This document shows, in pieces, positions 17,037-24,975 of a DNA stretch of 64,000 nt; within the stretch, counting starts at the first letter, position 1, and each line of letters starts with the position of its first letter. The notes under the pieces were generated by a model, which made no database searches, was not told where the DNA came from, and saw only the letters and a program-made list of their open reading frames with translations. A program made the position numbers and the translations under genes. The stretch comes from Pseudomonas hunanensis (GTDB lineage: Bacteria; Pseudomonadota; Gammaproteobacteria; Pseudomonadales; Pseudomonadaceae). The DNA lies in assembly GCF_013393325.1 (NCBI RefSeq), contig NZ_QJRC01000095.1:496001-560000 (forward strand), given 5' to 3'.

Positions 17037-17819
17037 TCAACGATCAATGTGCGGTGAAACGCCGCCCATTACAGACATACCGCCATCGATCGTTTGAGAG
17101 GTGCCGGTGGTGAACCACGATTCGTCACTGGCCAAGTACAGGACCAGATAAGCCACATCGATGGGTCGCCCCATGCGACGCAACGGCTGGGCGGCAATGA
17201 CTTCATCCATGGCCTGTTGGTCTGGGAATGCATCATCGACCATGTCGGTGTGAATCACCCCTGGGTTGACCGAGTTGACCCGAATATTATCACCGGCCAG
17301 TTCGATCGCTGCCGCCCGCGACATCGCATCCACAGCTCCCTTGCTGGCGGTGTACGCCGTGAAGCGGCCGCAGGCATTAACCACCGCTAACGAGGCAACG
17401 TTGATGATTGAACCACCACCTGCCGCGCGCATGTGCGGAATAACAGTCTGCATGCCTACGAATTGGCTCCAGGCATTGACATTCATGGTTTTTTGCCAGT
17501 GTTCGAATGTCACCTTGTCATAGGCAGCAGGCGCCAAAATCCCTGCGTTGTTAACCAAAATAGTGATCGGACCGAACGCAGCAACCGTCTGCTCCACCAC
17601 GTCCTGCCAGTCCGATTGCGACGATACGTCATGCCAGAGGGCCATCGCACTGCCCGGGTATTGCTCGTTGATTTCCGCCACCACCCGTGTGACACGGTCC
17701 AGATTAATATCTGTAGCAACCACTTTCGCTCCTTCAGCAGCGAGCAGGCGAGCTTCAGCTTCGCCTTGCCCACCCCCTGCACCCGTTACGATGGCGACTT
17801 TCCCGTTAACTCTGCCCAT
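17037..17819 (-). CDS. Short-chain dehydrogenase/reductase (paralogue A)
   Basis: The 260-aa classical SDR has TGAGGGQG as cofactor motif (residues 13-20), Asp at the end of the second strand (VVATDIN, suggesting NAD(H)), NNAG, and the Ser/Tyr-Lys catalytic set in INVASLA and YTASK. It is collinear and highly similar throughout with the SDR at 29735-30520, including VNAWSQFVGMQTVIPHM and the GGVSP end. It probably oxidises a cyclic alcohol or hydroxyacyl intermediate of the catabolic island. The ATG at 17819 has a GGGAGG site. It lies at the island edge, transcribed away from a MarR gene. Confidence 0.88.
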   Translation of the reverse strand: MGRVNGKVAIVTGAGGGQGEAEARLLAAEGAKVVATDINLDRVTRVVAEINEQYPGSAMALWHDVSSQSDWQDVVEQTVAAFGPITILVNNAGILAPAAYDKVTFEHWQKTMNVNAWSQFVGMQTVIPHMRAAGGGSIINVASLAVVNACGRFTAYTASKGAVDAMSRAAAIELAGDNIRVNSVNPGVIHTDMVDDAFPDQQAMDEVIAAQPLRRMGRPIDVAYLVLYLASDESWFTTGTSQTIDGGMSVMGGVSPHIDR

Positions 17820-18190
17820 GCTGCCTCCCGGCGATTTGCTCTGGATTAATGGAAACGACCGTGCCTGCGGAATCCCTTCAGGCCTAGCTTGCATGAACAT
17901 TGAATAGAACATTCATTGACGCGTCAACTATTTCAATGTGCCATCATCGGATTTGCCCTTGCAGCGACAGGTGGAGCCCATCCGTGCGGTAAGCGCATTC
18001 AGTGGCGCAGCCGTGACTCCCACGACAGGAAATGTGAACCCCCTTCACCGTTAAATTGCAGCTTGGTTGACTCACATCGCTTTTCTGTTGTGCGCGCCCA
18101 TGCTTTACTCCCCGCGGCAACGCACGGACGGATGAGTGCATCCGTAGGCACTGGCCGCTTCGAACTGCGCAATAAACTTGGAACACCCCA
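17820..18190. promoter_or_regulatory. Divergent promoter region SDR / MarR
   Basis: This 371-bp gap separates the SDR (left) and the MarR gene (right). It holds the perfect 12-bp palindrome TTGACGCGTCAA (17916-17927). It does not contain the TCAAC-N6-GTTGA operator of the other island promoters. No coding sequence is recognised. Confidence 0.45.
17916..17927. promoter_or_regulatory. Perfect 12-bp palindrome TTGACGCGTCAA
   Basis: It lies 97 bp upstream of the SDR start and 264 bp upstream of the MarR start. The arms carry the same TTGAC/GTCAA letters as the island operator but in the opposite arrangement and without the 6-bp spacer, so it may bind a different protein, possibly the adjacent MarR. 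Confidence 0.4.
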
Positions 18191-18643
18191 ATGATTGACT
18201 CGACAATTAACTCGACTGGCGACTGGAAGGTGGATCTCACGTGGACCATTCTCCCGGCTGGGAGGGCCTGGCAACGGGTAGTCGGTAATGCGTTTGCTGC
18301 CCATGGGATTTCGCTATCGCTGGCTGCGCCGGTACTGGTGCTGGCATACAAAGGCGATGGCCTGAGGCAGAAAGCCATAGCCGAAGCAGCAGGCATCGAT
18401 CCTGCAGCGGTTGTCCGCTCACTTAATGAACTTGAACAGAGTGGTCTGCTCGAGAGGAAAAGTGATCCAAGTGATCGCCGCGCCAATACCCTGCACTTGA
18501 CCAAAGCCGGACGGGACCTGGCTAACAAGCTTGATCAGATTCTTACAGATTTGCGCGAACAGCTTTTTTCAGCGATCAGTGCAGAAGAAGGCAATGCGGT
18601 TGCCAAGGTGCTTCACCTGATCGAGCGGGCAGGAGAGTCCTGA
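18191..18643 (+). CDS. MarR-family transcriptional regulator
   Basis: The 150-aa winged-helix protein has a recognition region KAIAEAAGIDPAAVVRSLNELEQSGLLERK and a wing SDRRANTLHLTKAG, intact and of usual length. It is divergent from the SDR and tail-to-tail with a crotonase, at the edge of the catabolic island. It may control the SDR, itself, or the wider island; it is the second candidate for the TCAAC-N6-GTTGA operators after the TetR protein. The ribosome site is weak. Confidence 0.85.
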   Translation: MIDSTINSTGDWKVDLTWTILPAGRAWQRVVGNAFAAHGISLSLAAPVLVLAYKGDGLRQKAIAEAAGIDPAAVVRSLNELEQSGLLERKSDPSDRRANTLHLTKAGRDLANKLDQILTDLREQLFSAISAEEGNAVAKVLHLIERAGES

Positions 18644-18708
18644 TTGGTAGGCGATGCATGAATCTCAACTGCGATTGCCCCCTGCCGGGGGCTGAGATGG
18701 CGCAGTGT

Positions 18709-19503
18709 CTACGACTTTCGGCGAGCGGCAAACCGTTCGATGTTGTCGTGGAATTGTGCGGTGGCCATACAATTCAGGATTGCCCTCAATTCGTCCCCCA
18801 ACTGCTGCCCCATTGGGGTCTGCGCTGATTGCCAGAACAGACGCTTGGTGGCCGCTATCGCTTCTGAGCTGAAGTGGGAAAGCCGCTGGACATGAGCGTG
18901 AATGACGGCATCGAGTTGATCGTCATCAACTACCTGTGTCGCCAGCCCACACTGCAGGGCTTCTGGGCCCGTAATCTCATCCTGTAACAGGAACAGCTGC
19001 AACGCTTGAGGTGCGCCAAGCGATTGCACTATGCCAACCGACGCGCCGGCATCGGGTGATACACCGAGTGTTGCATAGGCGGGTCGGAACCTACTGGTTT
19101 TAGTGCAGATGCAGATATCCCCCATACCAGCGAGCGACATTCCAGCCCCCGCAGCTATGCCATGAATGCGCATGATCACCAGCTGAGGCATGCGCCTTAG
19201 CGTCAGCAAAAAATCATTCAAGTGGGTGAGAAGCTCAGAGATAGCCGGGGCCAGATTGGCGGCGTTGGCGATAAACAATCCGATGTCACCACCCGCACAA
19301 AACACTTTCCCTGCTCCTTGGAGCACCAATACATGCACATCCGTGCATGACTCGACCTCTCGTGCCTGCCGCGCCAAGCAGCGAGCCATGGAGATATCCA
19401 GCGCATTGAATGTCTCTGGACGATTGAGGGTGATGGTTGCCACGCGTCCTTCTATCACGAGGGAAGCCCCTTCTCCCTGACCGCTAACCGTATCACGCAT
19501 CAT
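18709..19503 (-). CDS. Crotonase-superfamily protein, PaaG-like active site
   Basis: The 264-aa protein has the crotonase fold: oxyanion-hole segments GAGKVFCAGGDIGLF and IHGIAAGAGMSLAGMGDI. The first catalytic Glu of enoyl-CoA hydratases is replaced (AGAGMSLA) and the second region reads LGVSPDAGASVG, with an Asp as in PaaG-type isomerases. It is therefore more likely an isomerase or a C-C-bond-acting member than a hydratase. Start MM at 19503/19500 follows an AGGAG site that overlaps the operator at 19506-19521. It is transcribed divergently from the luciferase-like monooxygenases. Confidence 0.82.
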   Translation of the reverse strand: MMRDTVSGQGEGASLVIEGRVATITLNRPETFNALDISMARCLARQAREVESCTDVHVLVLQGAGKVFCAGGDIGLFIANAANLAPAISELLTHLNDFLLTLRRMPQLVIMRIHGIAAGAGMSLAGMGDICICTKTSRFRPAYATLGVSPDAGASVGIVQSLGAPQALQLFLLQDEITGPEALQCGLATQVVDDDQLDAVIHAHVQRLSHFSSEAIAATKRLFWQSAQTPMGQQLGDELRAILNCMATAQFHDNIERFAARRKS

Positions 19504-19505
19504 TT

Positions 19506-19521
19506 TCAACTCCTGTGTTGA
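19506..19521. promoter_or_regulatory. Island operator 1: TCAAC-TCCTGT-GTTGA
   Basis: A perfect palindrome with a 6-bp spacer. It overlaps the ribosome-binding site of the minus-strand crotonase, so occupancy could block both transcription and translation of that gene. Confidence 0.75.
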
Positions 19522-19559
19522 TCGACTCCCGGTCAATCCTACACCGTCCGCAATCACGA

Positions 19560-19575
19560 TCAACACCTCAGTTGA
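19560..19575. promoter_or_regulatory. Island operator 2: TCAAC-ACCTCA-GTTGA
   Basis: A perfect palindrome, centre 54 bp from operator 1 and 53 bp from operator 3, in the divergent promoter between the crotonase and the first luciferase-like monooxygenase. Confidence 0.8.
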
Positions 19576-19612
19576 CAAGGTTGCCCGACGACCGCAATGA
19601 TTACCGTGCTAA

Positions 19613-19628
19613 TCAACTTCTGCGTTGA
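19613..19628. promoter_or_regulatory. Island operator 3: TCAAC-TTCTGC-GTTGA
   Basis: A perfect palindrome 56 bp upstream of the first luciferase-like monooxygenase start. The GTTGACA it contains could double as a -35 element for rightward transcription. Confidence 0.8.
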
Positions 19629-19684
19629 CAGCGCACAAAACCTGACACATTCTCTTAGTGACGACAAGAAAAAGAGGCCGGAAG

Positions 19685-20839
19685 ATGAAATTCAATCTCA
19701 TGCAGACTGGAGTAATTGGCAGACGCTACGAAATTGAAGCGGGAATGGCCGGTCAACGGCCTGAGCTGTACCAGCGATTCCTCGAAGAGGTTCGTGGTTA
19801 CGTGAGCCTTGCCGATGGACTGGGGTATGCGGGGTACTGCCAGCCGGAACACCACCTCCAGATCGAAGGCTTCGAAATCAATAACCATCCTGGCATGTTC
19901 AGCCTGTATGTGGGGATGCATTCCAAGCGCATGAAGGCTGGCATCATGGGCTACACACTGCCCACTCATAACCCGGTGCGCATCGCGGAAGAGATCGCCA
20001 CGCTCGACCACATGCTGCAAGGTCGCTTGTTCGTTGGTTTTACCCGTGGCTATCACGCCCGCTGGGTTGATTCCTACGCAGCAATCCGCGGGGTTTCAGC
20101 GACTACCGTTGACATGGTCAAGTCCAAAGACGCCATGGACGAGCTAAATCGGGAAATCTTCGAAGAGTCGCTTCAAGTCATCAAAAAGGCCTGGACTAAC
20201 GATGTGTTCAGCCACAAAGGCAAGCACTGGCAGTTCCCACCAAATGGCGGTTCAGCCGGGCACCCCGCTTATGCTGAGTTTGGCAAAGGGATGGATGCGG
20301 ATGGCATAGTCCGTCAGATCGGCATTGCCCCCCTTTGCTACCAAAAGCCCCACCCACGCATTTATGGTGGCTTCGCCGGCAGCATGAAAACCGTCGATTT
20401 CTGGGCGCGAGAAGGCGGTAAGCCCATTGTCCTCTCCGGCGATCTCGATTTCTGTGAGGCCTTGTGGAAACGCTATGCCGAAAGCGCCAAGGCGGCAGGC
20501 AACGAAGTTCCACGTGAAGAAGTTGCGGCCTGGGGTGGTTTCCTGATGCTCACCAATGACAAGGGTAAGGCGAAGGAACTGATGGCTGAACATCAATGGT
20601 TCTGGGACAAGTGGTTTATCCCGTTCGGTCAGCGCATGCCCAATGTCCTCATCGGCTCAGCCGATGAAATTGCCGACCGCATTGGTGAGGCGCATGACCG
20701 GTTGGGCTTCAACGAACTGTTCCTCATGTTCGGTCAAGGTCACCTCAACCCTGATCAGAACAACGAGGAACTGGAGAAATTCGCAAGTCTGGTTGCGCCG
20801 CGTTTCTCCAGCAAGGATGCGACTGGCATATACGTTTGA
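19685..20839 (+). CDS. Luciferase-like flavin-dependent monooxygenase A
   Basis: The 384-aa protein is a bacterial-luciferase-like (LLM) TIM-barrel enzyme that uses reduced FMN supplied by a separate reductase. Seen: QPEHH near residue 55, the NPVRIAEEIATLDHMLQGRLFVGFTRGY segment at about 95-125, and the C-terminal VLIGSADEIADRIGEAHDRLG segment that closes the barrel. It is not a diketocamphane-monooxygenase orthologue, unlike the next gene; its branch contains ring or side-chain oxygenases whose substrate I cannot name. The ATG at 19685 with GAGG is preferred to a GTG at 19658. It is first gene of a five-gene operon. Confidence 0.85.
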   Translation: MKFNLMQTGVIGRRYEIEAGMAGQRPELYQRFLEEVRGYVSLADGLGYAGYCQPEHHLQIEGFEINNHPGMFSLYVGMHSKRMKAGIMGYTLPTHNPVRIAEEIATLDHMLQGRLFVGFTRGYHARWVDSYAAIRGVSATTVDMVKSKDAMDELNREIFEESLQVIKKAWTNDVFSHKGKHWQFPPNGGSAGHPAYAEFGKGMDADGIVRQIGIAPLCYQKPHPRIYGGFAGSMKTVDFWAREGGKPIVLSGDLDFCEALWKRYAESAKAAGNEVPREEVAAWGGFLMLTNDKGKAKELMAEHQWFWDKWFIPFGQRMPNVLIGSADEIADRIGEAHDRLGFNELFLMFGQGHLNPDQNNEELEKFASLVAPRFSSKDATGIYV

Positions 20840-20881
20840 TCACTGGGTTTTGAACAAGAATAAAAACGTAGGAGAAGCACA

Positions 20882-21973
20882 ATGAAATGCGGCATTTTCC
20901 ACACCCCATACACCCTTCCCCATCGTACGGCTCGCCAAGTCTTCGACTGGTCGCTGCTCATGGCAACTGTTACAGATCAAGCCGGCTACGCCGATTTCAT
21001 GATTGGCGAGCATTCGACGCTGGCTTGGGAAAATGTGCCCTGCCCGGAAATCATCATCGGCGCGGCTGCCAATTTGACAAAGCAGATCCGTTTTGCGCCC
21101 ATGGCGCACCTGCTGCCTTATCACAACCCCGCCACCCTTGCTATTCAAGTGGGTTGGTTGTCGCAGGTGCTTGAAGGCCGTTACTTCCTGGGCGTCGCTC
21201 CAGGTGGCCATCATACTGATGCAATTCTACATGGCTTCCCCAACATCAGTGTGTTGCAGGAACAGATGTTCGAAGCGTTGGACCTGATTGAAAAGGTTTG
21301 GAAGCGCGAACCATTCCAGGAAACCGGCAAGTATTTCCAGGCCGGGTATCCAGGCCCGGACGACATGCCCGGCTACGACGTGATTCTAGCCGACAACAGC
21401 CCGTACGGTGGACGCGACAGCATGGAAATTGCCGTCACCGGTCTCACCAAGAACTCTTCCTCACTCAAGTGGGCCGGTGAACGCAACTACAGCCCTATCT
21501 CTTTTTTTGGCGGCTTTGAAGTCATGCGTTCGCACTGGGATACCTGGGCGACCGCAGCGCAAGCGAATGGATTTGAGACGGCTCGCTCACGCTTTCGGGT
21601 GACCAGGGATATCTTCGTCGCCGACAGCGACGCCGAGGCCAAGAGGCGTGCGATTGCCAGTGGCCTCGGAGAAAGCTGGAAACACTACCTGTTCCCCATC
21701 TACAAGAAGTTCAACCTCTTCGAAGGCATCATCAAAGACTCCGGCCAGGACATCGACCCCAGCCAAGTCGACCTTGACTTCCTAGCCGAGCATGTCTGGC
21801 TCTGCGGTTCTCCGGAAACCGTAGCACGCAAGATCGAACGCATGATTGAGCACTGCGGTGGCTTGGGACAAATTGTCGTGAACTCACACGACAATATTGA
21901 TAATCCTGAGCCGTACATTGAGTCGCTGCAGCGCTTGGCCAAGGAAGTAATCCCCCTGGTCAACCAAAGCTGA
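20882..21973 (+). CDS. Diketocamphane-monooxygenase-like type II Baeyer-Villiger enzyme
   Basis: The 363-aa luciferase-like protein has the same length as, and long collinear similarity to, the 2,5-diketocamphane 1,2-monooxygenases of camphor-degrading P. putida, as I remember them. Landmarks are FHTPY...ARQ.FDWSL, DFMIGEHSTLAWEN, FAPMAHLLPYHNPATLAIQ, GLTKNSSSLKWAGERNYSPI and the DNIDNPEPY end. Such enzymes insert oxygen next to a ring ketone using FMNH2 and O2, giving a lactone. It follows monooxygenase A by 42 bp. The P450, alcohol dehydrogenase and flavin reductase in the window fit a hydroxylation, oxidation, lactonisation order. Confidence 0.9.
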   Translation: MKCGIFHTPYTLPHRTARQVFDWSLLMATVTDQAGYADFMIGEHSTLAWENVPCPEIIIGAAANLTKQIRFAPMAHLLPYHNPATLAIQVGWLSQVLEGRYFLGVAPGGHHTDAILHGFPNISVLQEQMFEALDLIEKVWKREPFQETGKYFQAGYPGPDDMPGYDVILADNSPYGGRDSMEIAVTGLTKNSSSLKWAGERNYSPISFFGGFEVMRSHWDTWATAAQANGFETARSRFRVTRDIFVADSDAEAKRRAIASGLGESWKHYLFPIYKKFNLFEGIIKDSGQDIDPSQVDLDFLAEHVWLCGSPETVARKIERMIEHCGGLGQIVVNSHDNIDNPEPYIESLQRLAKEVIPLVNQS

Positions 21974-22038
21974 CAGACAGCTCATGCATCCTTGGGGTGG
22001 AGCCGCCTGCGGCTTCATCTCGGGGTGAGGAGGTCAAA

Positions 22039-22536
22039 ATGTCATTCGATGTTATTGAAGAAGAACAACCCTGCCGCTTGGCAGACCACCAAGTGGTGGC
22101 AGCCCTTCTCTCGCATCAGGGCCGAATCGGATTGTTTCGCCGCAGCCGCCAAGTCACTGGCGATATTGGACTGTGGCATTGCATCACCGGCTATCTGTCC
22201 GACTCTTACTCACCATTGACTCAGGCCGTCACGGAGGTTGAGGAAGAGGTTGGGATTAGTAGCGACAGCTTAATTCTGGGGGCGACTGCGCAGATCGACC
22301 TAGTGGGCGGCGATGGATTGGTCTGGAGAGTCCATGCCTTTCATTTTTTCAGCATGGTCGACACTATCACCCTCAATTGGGAGAACGATGCCGGCTGCTG
22401 GGTTCCCTTCGACGAGATCGGTAGTTACCGCACGGTGTCGTGGTTGCACAACGTAATGCGCGCATTGCAACCTCTTAAACACCCCCTTGCCACCAACGCG
22501 CCCACCAGCAACACCCCGATCAAAAACATACACTAG
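22039..22536 (+). CDS. Nudix-like protein with an incomplete Nudix box
   Basis: The 165-aa protein has a Nudix-hydrolase fold: VVAALLSHQGRIGLFRRS, then GLWHCITGYLSD, then TEVEEEVGI. Within the Nudix box the metal-binding REUXEEXGU half is present as TEVEEEVGI (Arg replaced by Thr), but the Glu expected six residues after the leading Gly is a Tyr. Catalysis is uncertain. It starts with GAGGAGG before ATG 22039. It lies inside the monooxygenase-P450 operon, which is an unusual place; it might act on FMN, FAD or CoA derivatives, but this is a guess. Confidence 0.7.
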   Translation: MSFDVIEEEQPCRLADHQVVAALLSHQGRIGLFRRSRQVTGDIGLWHCITGYLSDSYSPLTQAVTEVEEEVGISSDSLILGATAQIDLVGGDGLVWRVHAFHFFSMVDTITLNWENDAGCWVPFDEIGSYRTVSWLHNVMRALQPLKHPLATNAPTSNTPIKNIH

Positions 22537-22552
22537 CAGTAGGAAGCTTGCC

Positions 22553-23638
22553 ATGAGATACGGAAAAGCAGCTGTTTTGGTGAAAACGGCCACAATTGAA
22601 ACCTGGGAAGTACCCATCATGCCGCCAGAACCTGGCGGCATTCTTGTTCAGGTCGTGGTGGGCGGCGTTTGCGGAAGTGATGAGCACATCGCATCAGGGG
22701 CGGCAGGCCAGATGCCTTTTCCGGTAGTCCTAGGCCATGAGGGCGTGGGCAGAATCGATACGTTAGGCAGCGGAGTCACTACAGATTACGCGGGAGTGCC
22801 GATCAACGTCGGTGATTTGGTGTATTGGTCGCCTATAGCTCTGTGTCACCGCTGCCATTCGTGCACCGTTCTTGACGAGACGCCTTGCGACAACTCGTCA
22901 TTCTTTGAAAATGCATCGAAGCCTAATTGGGGCAGCTACGCTGACTATGCTTGGCTGCCCAATGGCATGGCCTTTTATCGCCTTCCTGAAGGGGCCGATG
23001 TCGATGCCATCGCAGCATTAGGTTGTGCCCTGCCTACAGTCTTGCGCGGATTCGAACAATGCGGACCGGTCAGTTACACCGATTCGGTAGTGATTCAGGG
23101 CGCGGGCCCAGTAGGCATGGCGGCAGTCATGGTCGCTCAACTCTGTGGGGCGCGTCAGATCATCGTTCTTGACCATTCGCCTCAACGACTCGCGGTGGCT
23201 CGCAGCTTCGGTGCAACAGCGACTCTGGCACTGGGTGAGCTCAGCAGCGAGGAGCGCTTAGGTCAGGTGAGCGAGTTGTGTGGCCCACAAGGTGCGAGCG
23301 TAGTTGTAGAAGCAGCCGGCGCCCTTGCTGCATTTCCAGAAGGTGTGAACCTGACCGGCAAACATGGCCGCTACATCATTCTGGGGTTATGGGGTGCTAT
23401 CGGTAATGCGGCTATCGCACCACGTGATATCACCATCCGCAATATGCGTGTTGCCGGTGCCACCTTCCCCAAACCCAAACACTATTACCAAGCCATGCAC
23501 CTCGCAGCCCGCATGCAGGAGCGCTTGCCCCTGGCTGCTCTCATCGGTCAACGATATGCCATCAAAGACGCAGCCCAAGCCTTGGCCTCCATCAAGGGTG
23601 GCCAGACCCTGAAAGCAGTCATTGACCCCTCGATGTAA
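22553..23638 (+). CDS. Zinc alcohol dehydrogenase, 5-exo-hydroxycamphor dehydrogenase (CamD)-like
   Basis: The 361-aa medium-chain dehydrogenase has catalytic zinc ligands Cys40 (GVCGSDEH) and His62-Glu63 (GHEGVG). The structural-zinc Cys set is at 98, 101, 104 and 112 (CHRCHSC). A Rossmann motif GAGPVGMAA lies at about 185, followed by Asp in VLDHSPQR, suggesting NAD+. Length and motif order match the CamD (FdeH) type that oxidises the hydroxy group introduced by P450cam. It precedes the P450 gene by 48 bp in the same operon, so it probably oxidises the P450 product to a ketone. Confidence 0.85.
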   Translation: MRYGKAAVLVKTATIETWEVPIMPPEPGGILVQVVVGGVCGSDEHIASGAAGQMPFPVVLGHEGVGRIDTLGSGVTTDYAGVPINVGDLVYWSPIALCHRCHSCTVLDETPCDNSSFFENASKPNWGSYADYAWLPNGMAFYRLPEGADVDAIAALGCALPTVLRGFEQCGPVSYTDSVVIQGAGPVGMAAVMVAQLCGARQIIVLDHSPQRLAVARSFGATATLALGELSSEERLGQVSELCGPQGASVVVEAAGALAAFPEGVNLTGKHGRYIILGLWGAIGNAAIAPRDITIRNMRVAGATFPKPKHYYQAMHLAARMQERLPLAALIGQRYAIKDAAQALASIKGGQTLKAVIDPSM

Positions 23639-23686
23639 ACACGTACCTGAATGTAGCCGCACAATGATAATAACAAGGAGGCATCC

Positions 23687-24901
23687 ATGAGCCAGCAACC
23701 GCAAAGTACGACCGGTACACGCCCCGGACACGTTCCGCTCAACCGTATCGTAAATTTCGACATGTACAACCCCCCCGGACTGGAGGATGGGCTGCAGGTA
23801 GCTTGGAGCCGCCTACATCAGCCGGGTGTGCCCGATCTTGTGTGGACCGACCACAACGGCGGGCACTGGATAGCCACACGAGGAAAATTGATTCGCGACA
23901 TGTTCATGGATCATCAGCGGTTCTCCAGCGAATGCCCTTTCATTCCCAAGGAGGCCGGCGAACAGTACGAATTCATACCTACGTCCATGGATCCACCACA
24001 GCATCGCCCCTACCGCGCCCTGATCAGTAAAGCGGTTGGCCCGGCGGTGGTAAAAGGATTGGAAGAGAGGATCCGTGAACTCTCGATCGAACTGATCGAA
24101 GCCATCAAGGACCAAGGCGCGTGCAACTTCACTCATGATTACGCCGAACCGTTTCCGGTACGTGTGTTCCTGATGATGGTCGATTTGCCTGAGCGTGATG
24201 CCCCCTATCTGAAGCACCTGGCTGATCAGATTACCCGTCCAGATGGCTCCTTGAGCATGCGCGAAGCCAGCGAGGGGTTGTTTGACTATCTGCGGCCAAT
24301 CATTGATGCACGTCGCGGAAAACCAGGTACCGACGCACTCTCCACAGTCATCAACGGCAGTATTGATGGACGCCCTCTGGATCGGGAAGAAGCTGCTCGG
24401 ATTGGTGGGCTTTTGCTGTTGGCCGGATTGGACACCGTGGTGAACTTCTTGAGCTTTGTCATGCAGTTTCTGGCGGGAAGCCCTGCTCATCGTGCCGAAC
24501 TGCAAGCACACCCTGACCGGGTCCCCGCCGCCACCGAAGAGCTGTTACGTAGATTTTCCTTAGTAGCCGACGGACGTATGGTAAAAACCGACACTGAGGT
24601 TGACGGGGTGCTGCTCAAAGCCGGTGATATGGTTCTGCTGCCGCAACTGTTGAGTGGCTTAGACGAACGGGAAAATGCCTGCCCTATGTCGGTAAATTTC
24701 CAGCGGGAAAACGTAACCCATACTACTTTCGGCCATGGTGCCCACCACTGTGCTGGCGCCCACTTGGCACGCTTGGAAGTAGTGATCACGCTGCAGGAAT
24801 GGTTAAAACGCATCCCTGACTTTCAGGTAGCGCCTGGAGCAATTATCAAACACCACGGGGGAGTTGTTGGTTCTGTGGAGTCGCTGCCGTTGGTCTGGTA
24901 G
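23687..24901 (+). CDS. CYP101-family cytochrome P450 (P450cam homologue)
   Basis: The 404-aa soluble P450 aligns with P450cam along its length with an offset of two residues. Conserved: Phe85 and Tyr94 (Phe87/Tyr96, camphor contact), Thr99, Thr183, Val293 and Asp295 (Val295/Asp297), the acid-alcohol pair Asp249-Thr250 (Asp251/Thr252), heme ligand Cys355 (Cys357), and Arg110 (Arg112, ferredoxin contact). Changed pocket positions: Leu245 for Val247, Ala246 for Gly248, Met191 for Phe193, Val393 for Ile395, Ala356 for Leu358. A smaller or reshaped substrate is therefore likely. It is last gene of the operon, ending at a strong terminator; its redox partners are at 30.5-32.2 kb. Confidence 0.95.
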   Translation: MSQQPQSTTGTRPGHVPLNRIVNFDMYNPPGLEDGLQVAWSRLHQPGVPDLVWTDHNGGHWIATRGKLIRDMFMDHQRFSSECPFIPKEAGEQYEFIPTSMDPPQHRPYRALISKAVGPAVVKGLEERIRELSIELIEAIKDQGACNFTHDYAEPFPVRVFLMMVDLPERDAPYLKHLADQITRPDGSLSMREASEGLFDYLRPIIDARRGKPGTDALSTVINGSIDGRPLDREEAARIGGLLLLAGLDTVVNFLSFVMQFLAGSPAHRAELQAHPDRVPAATEELLRRFSLVADGRMVKTDTEVDGVLLKAGDMVLLPQLLSGLDERENACPMSVNFQRENVTHTTFGHGAHHCAGAHLARLEVVITLQEWLKRIPDFQVAPGAIIKHHGGVVGSVESLPLVW

Positions 24902-24924
24902 TGCAGTCATGACCGCCCTGTAAT

Positions 24925-24953
24925 GCAAAAGCCCCAGCGACTGGGGCTTTTGC
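24925..24953. terminator. Strong bidirectional rho-independent terminator
   Basis: GCAAAAGCCCCAG and CTGGGGCTTTTGC form a perfect 13-bp stem with a CGA loop. A-rich and T-rich ends make it work from either side. It separates the P450 gene (plus strand) from the convergent enoyl-CoA hydratase (minus strand). Confidence 0.92.
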
Positions 24954-24975
24954 TTAATACAAGCAAGCTAGATCG

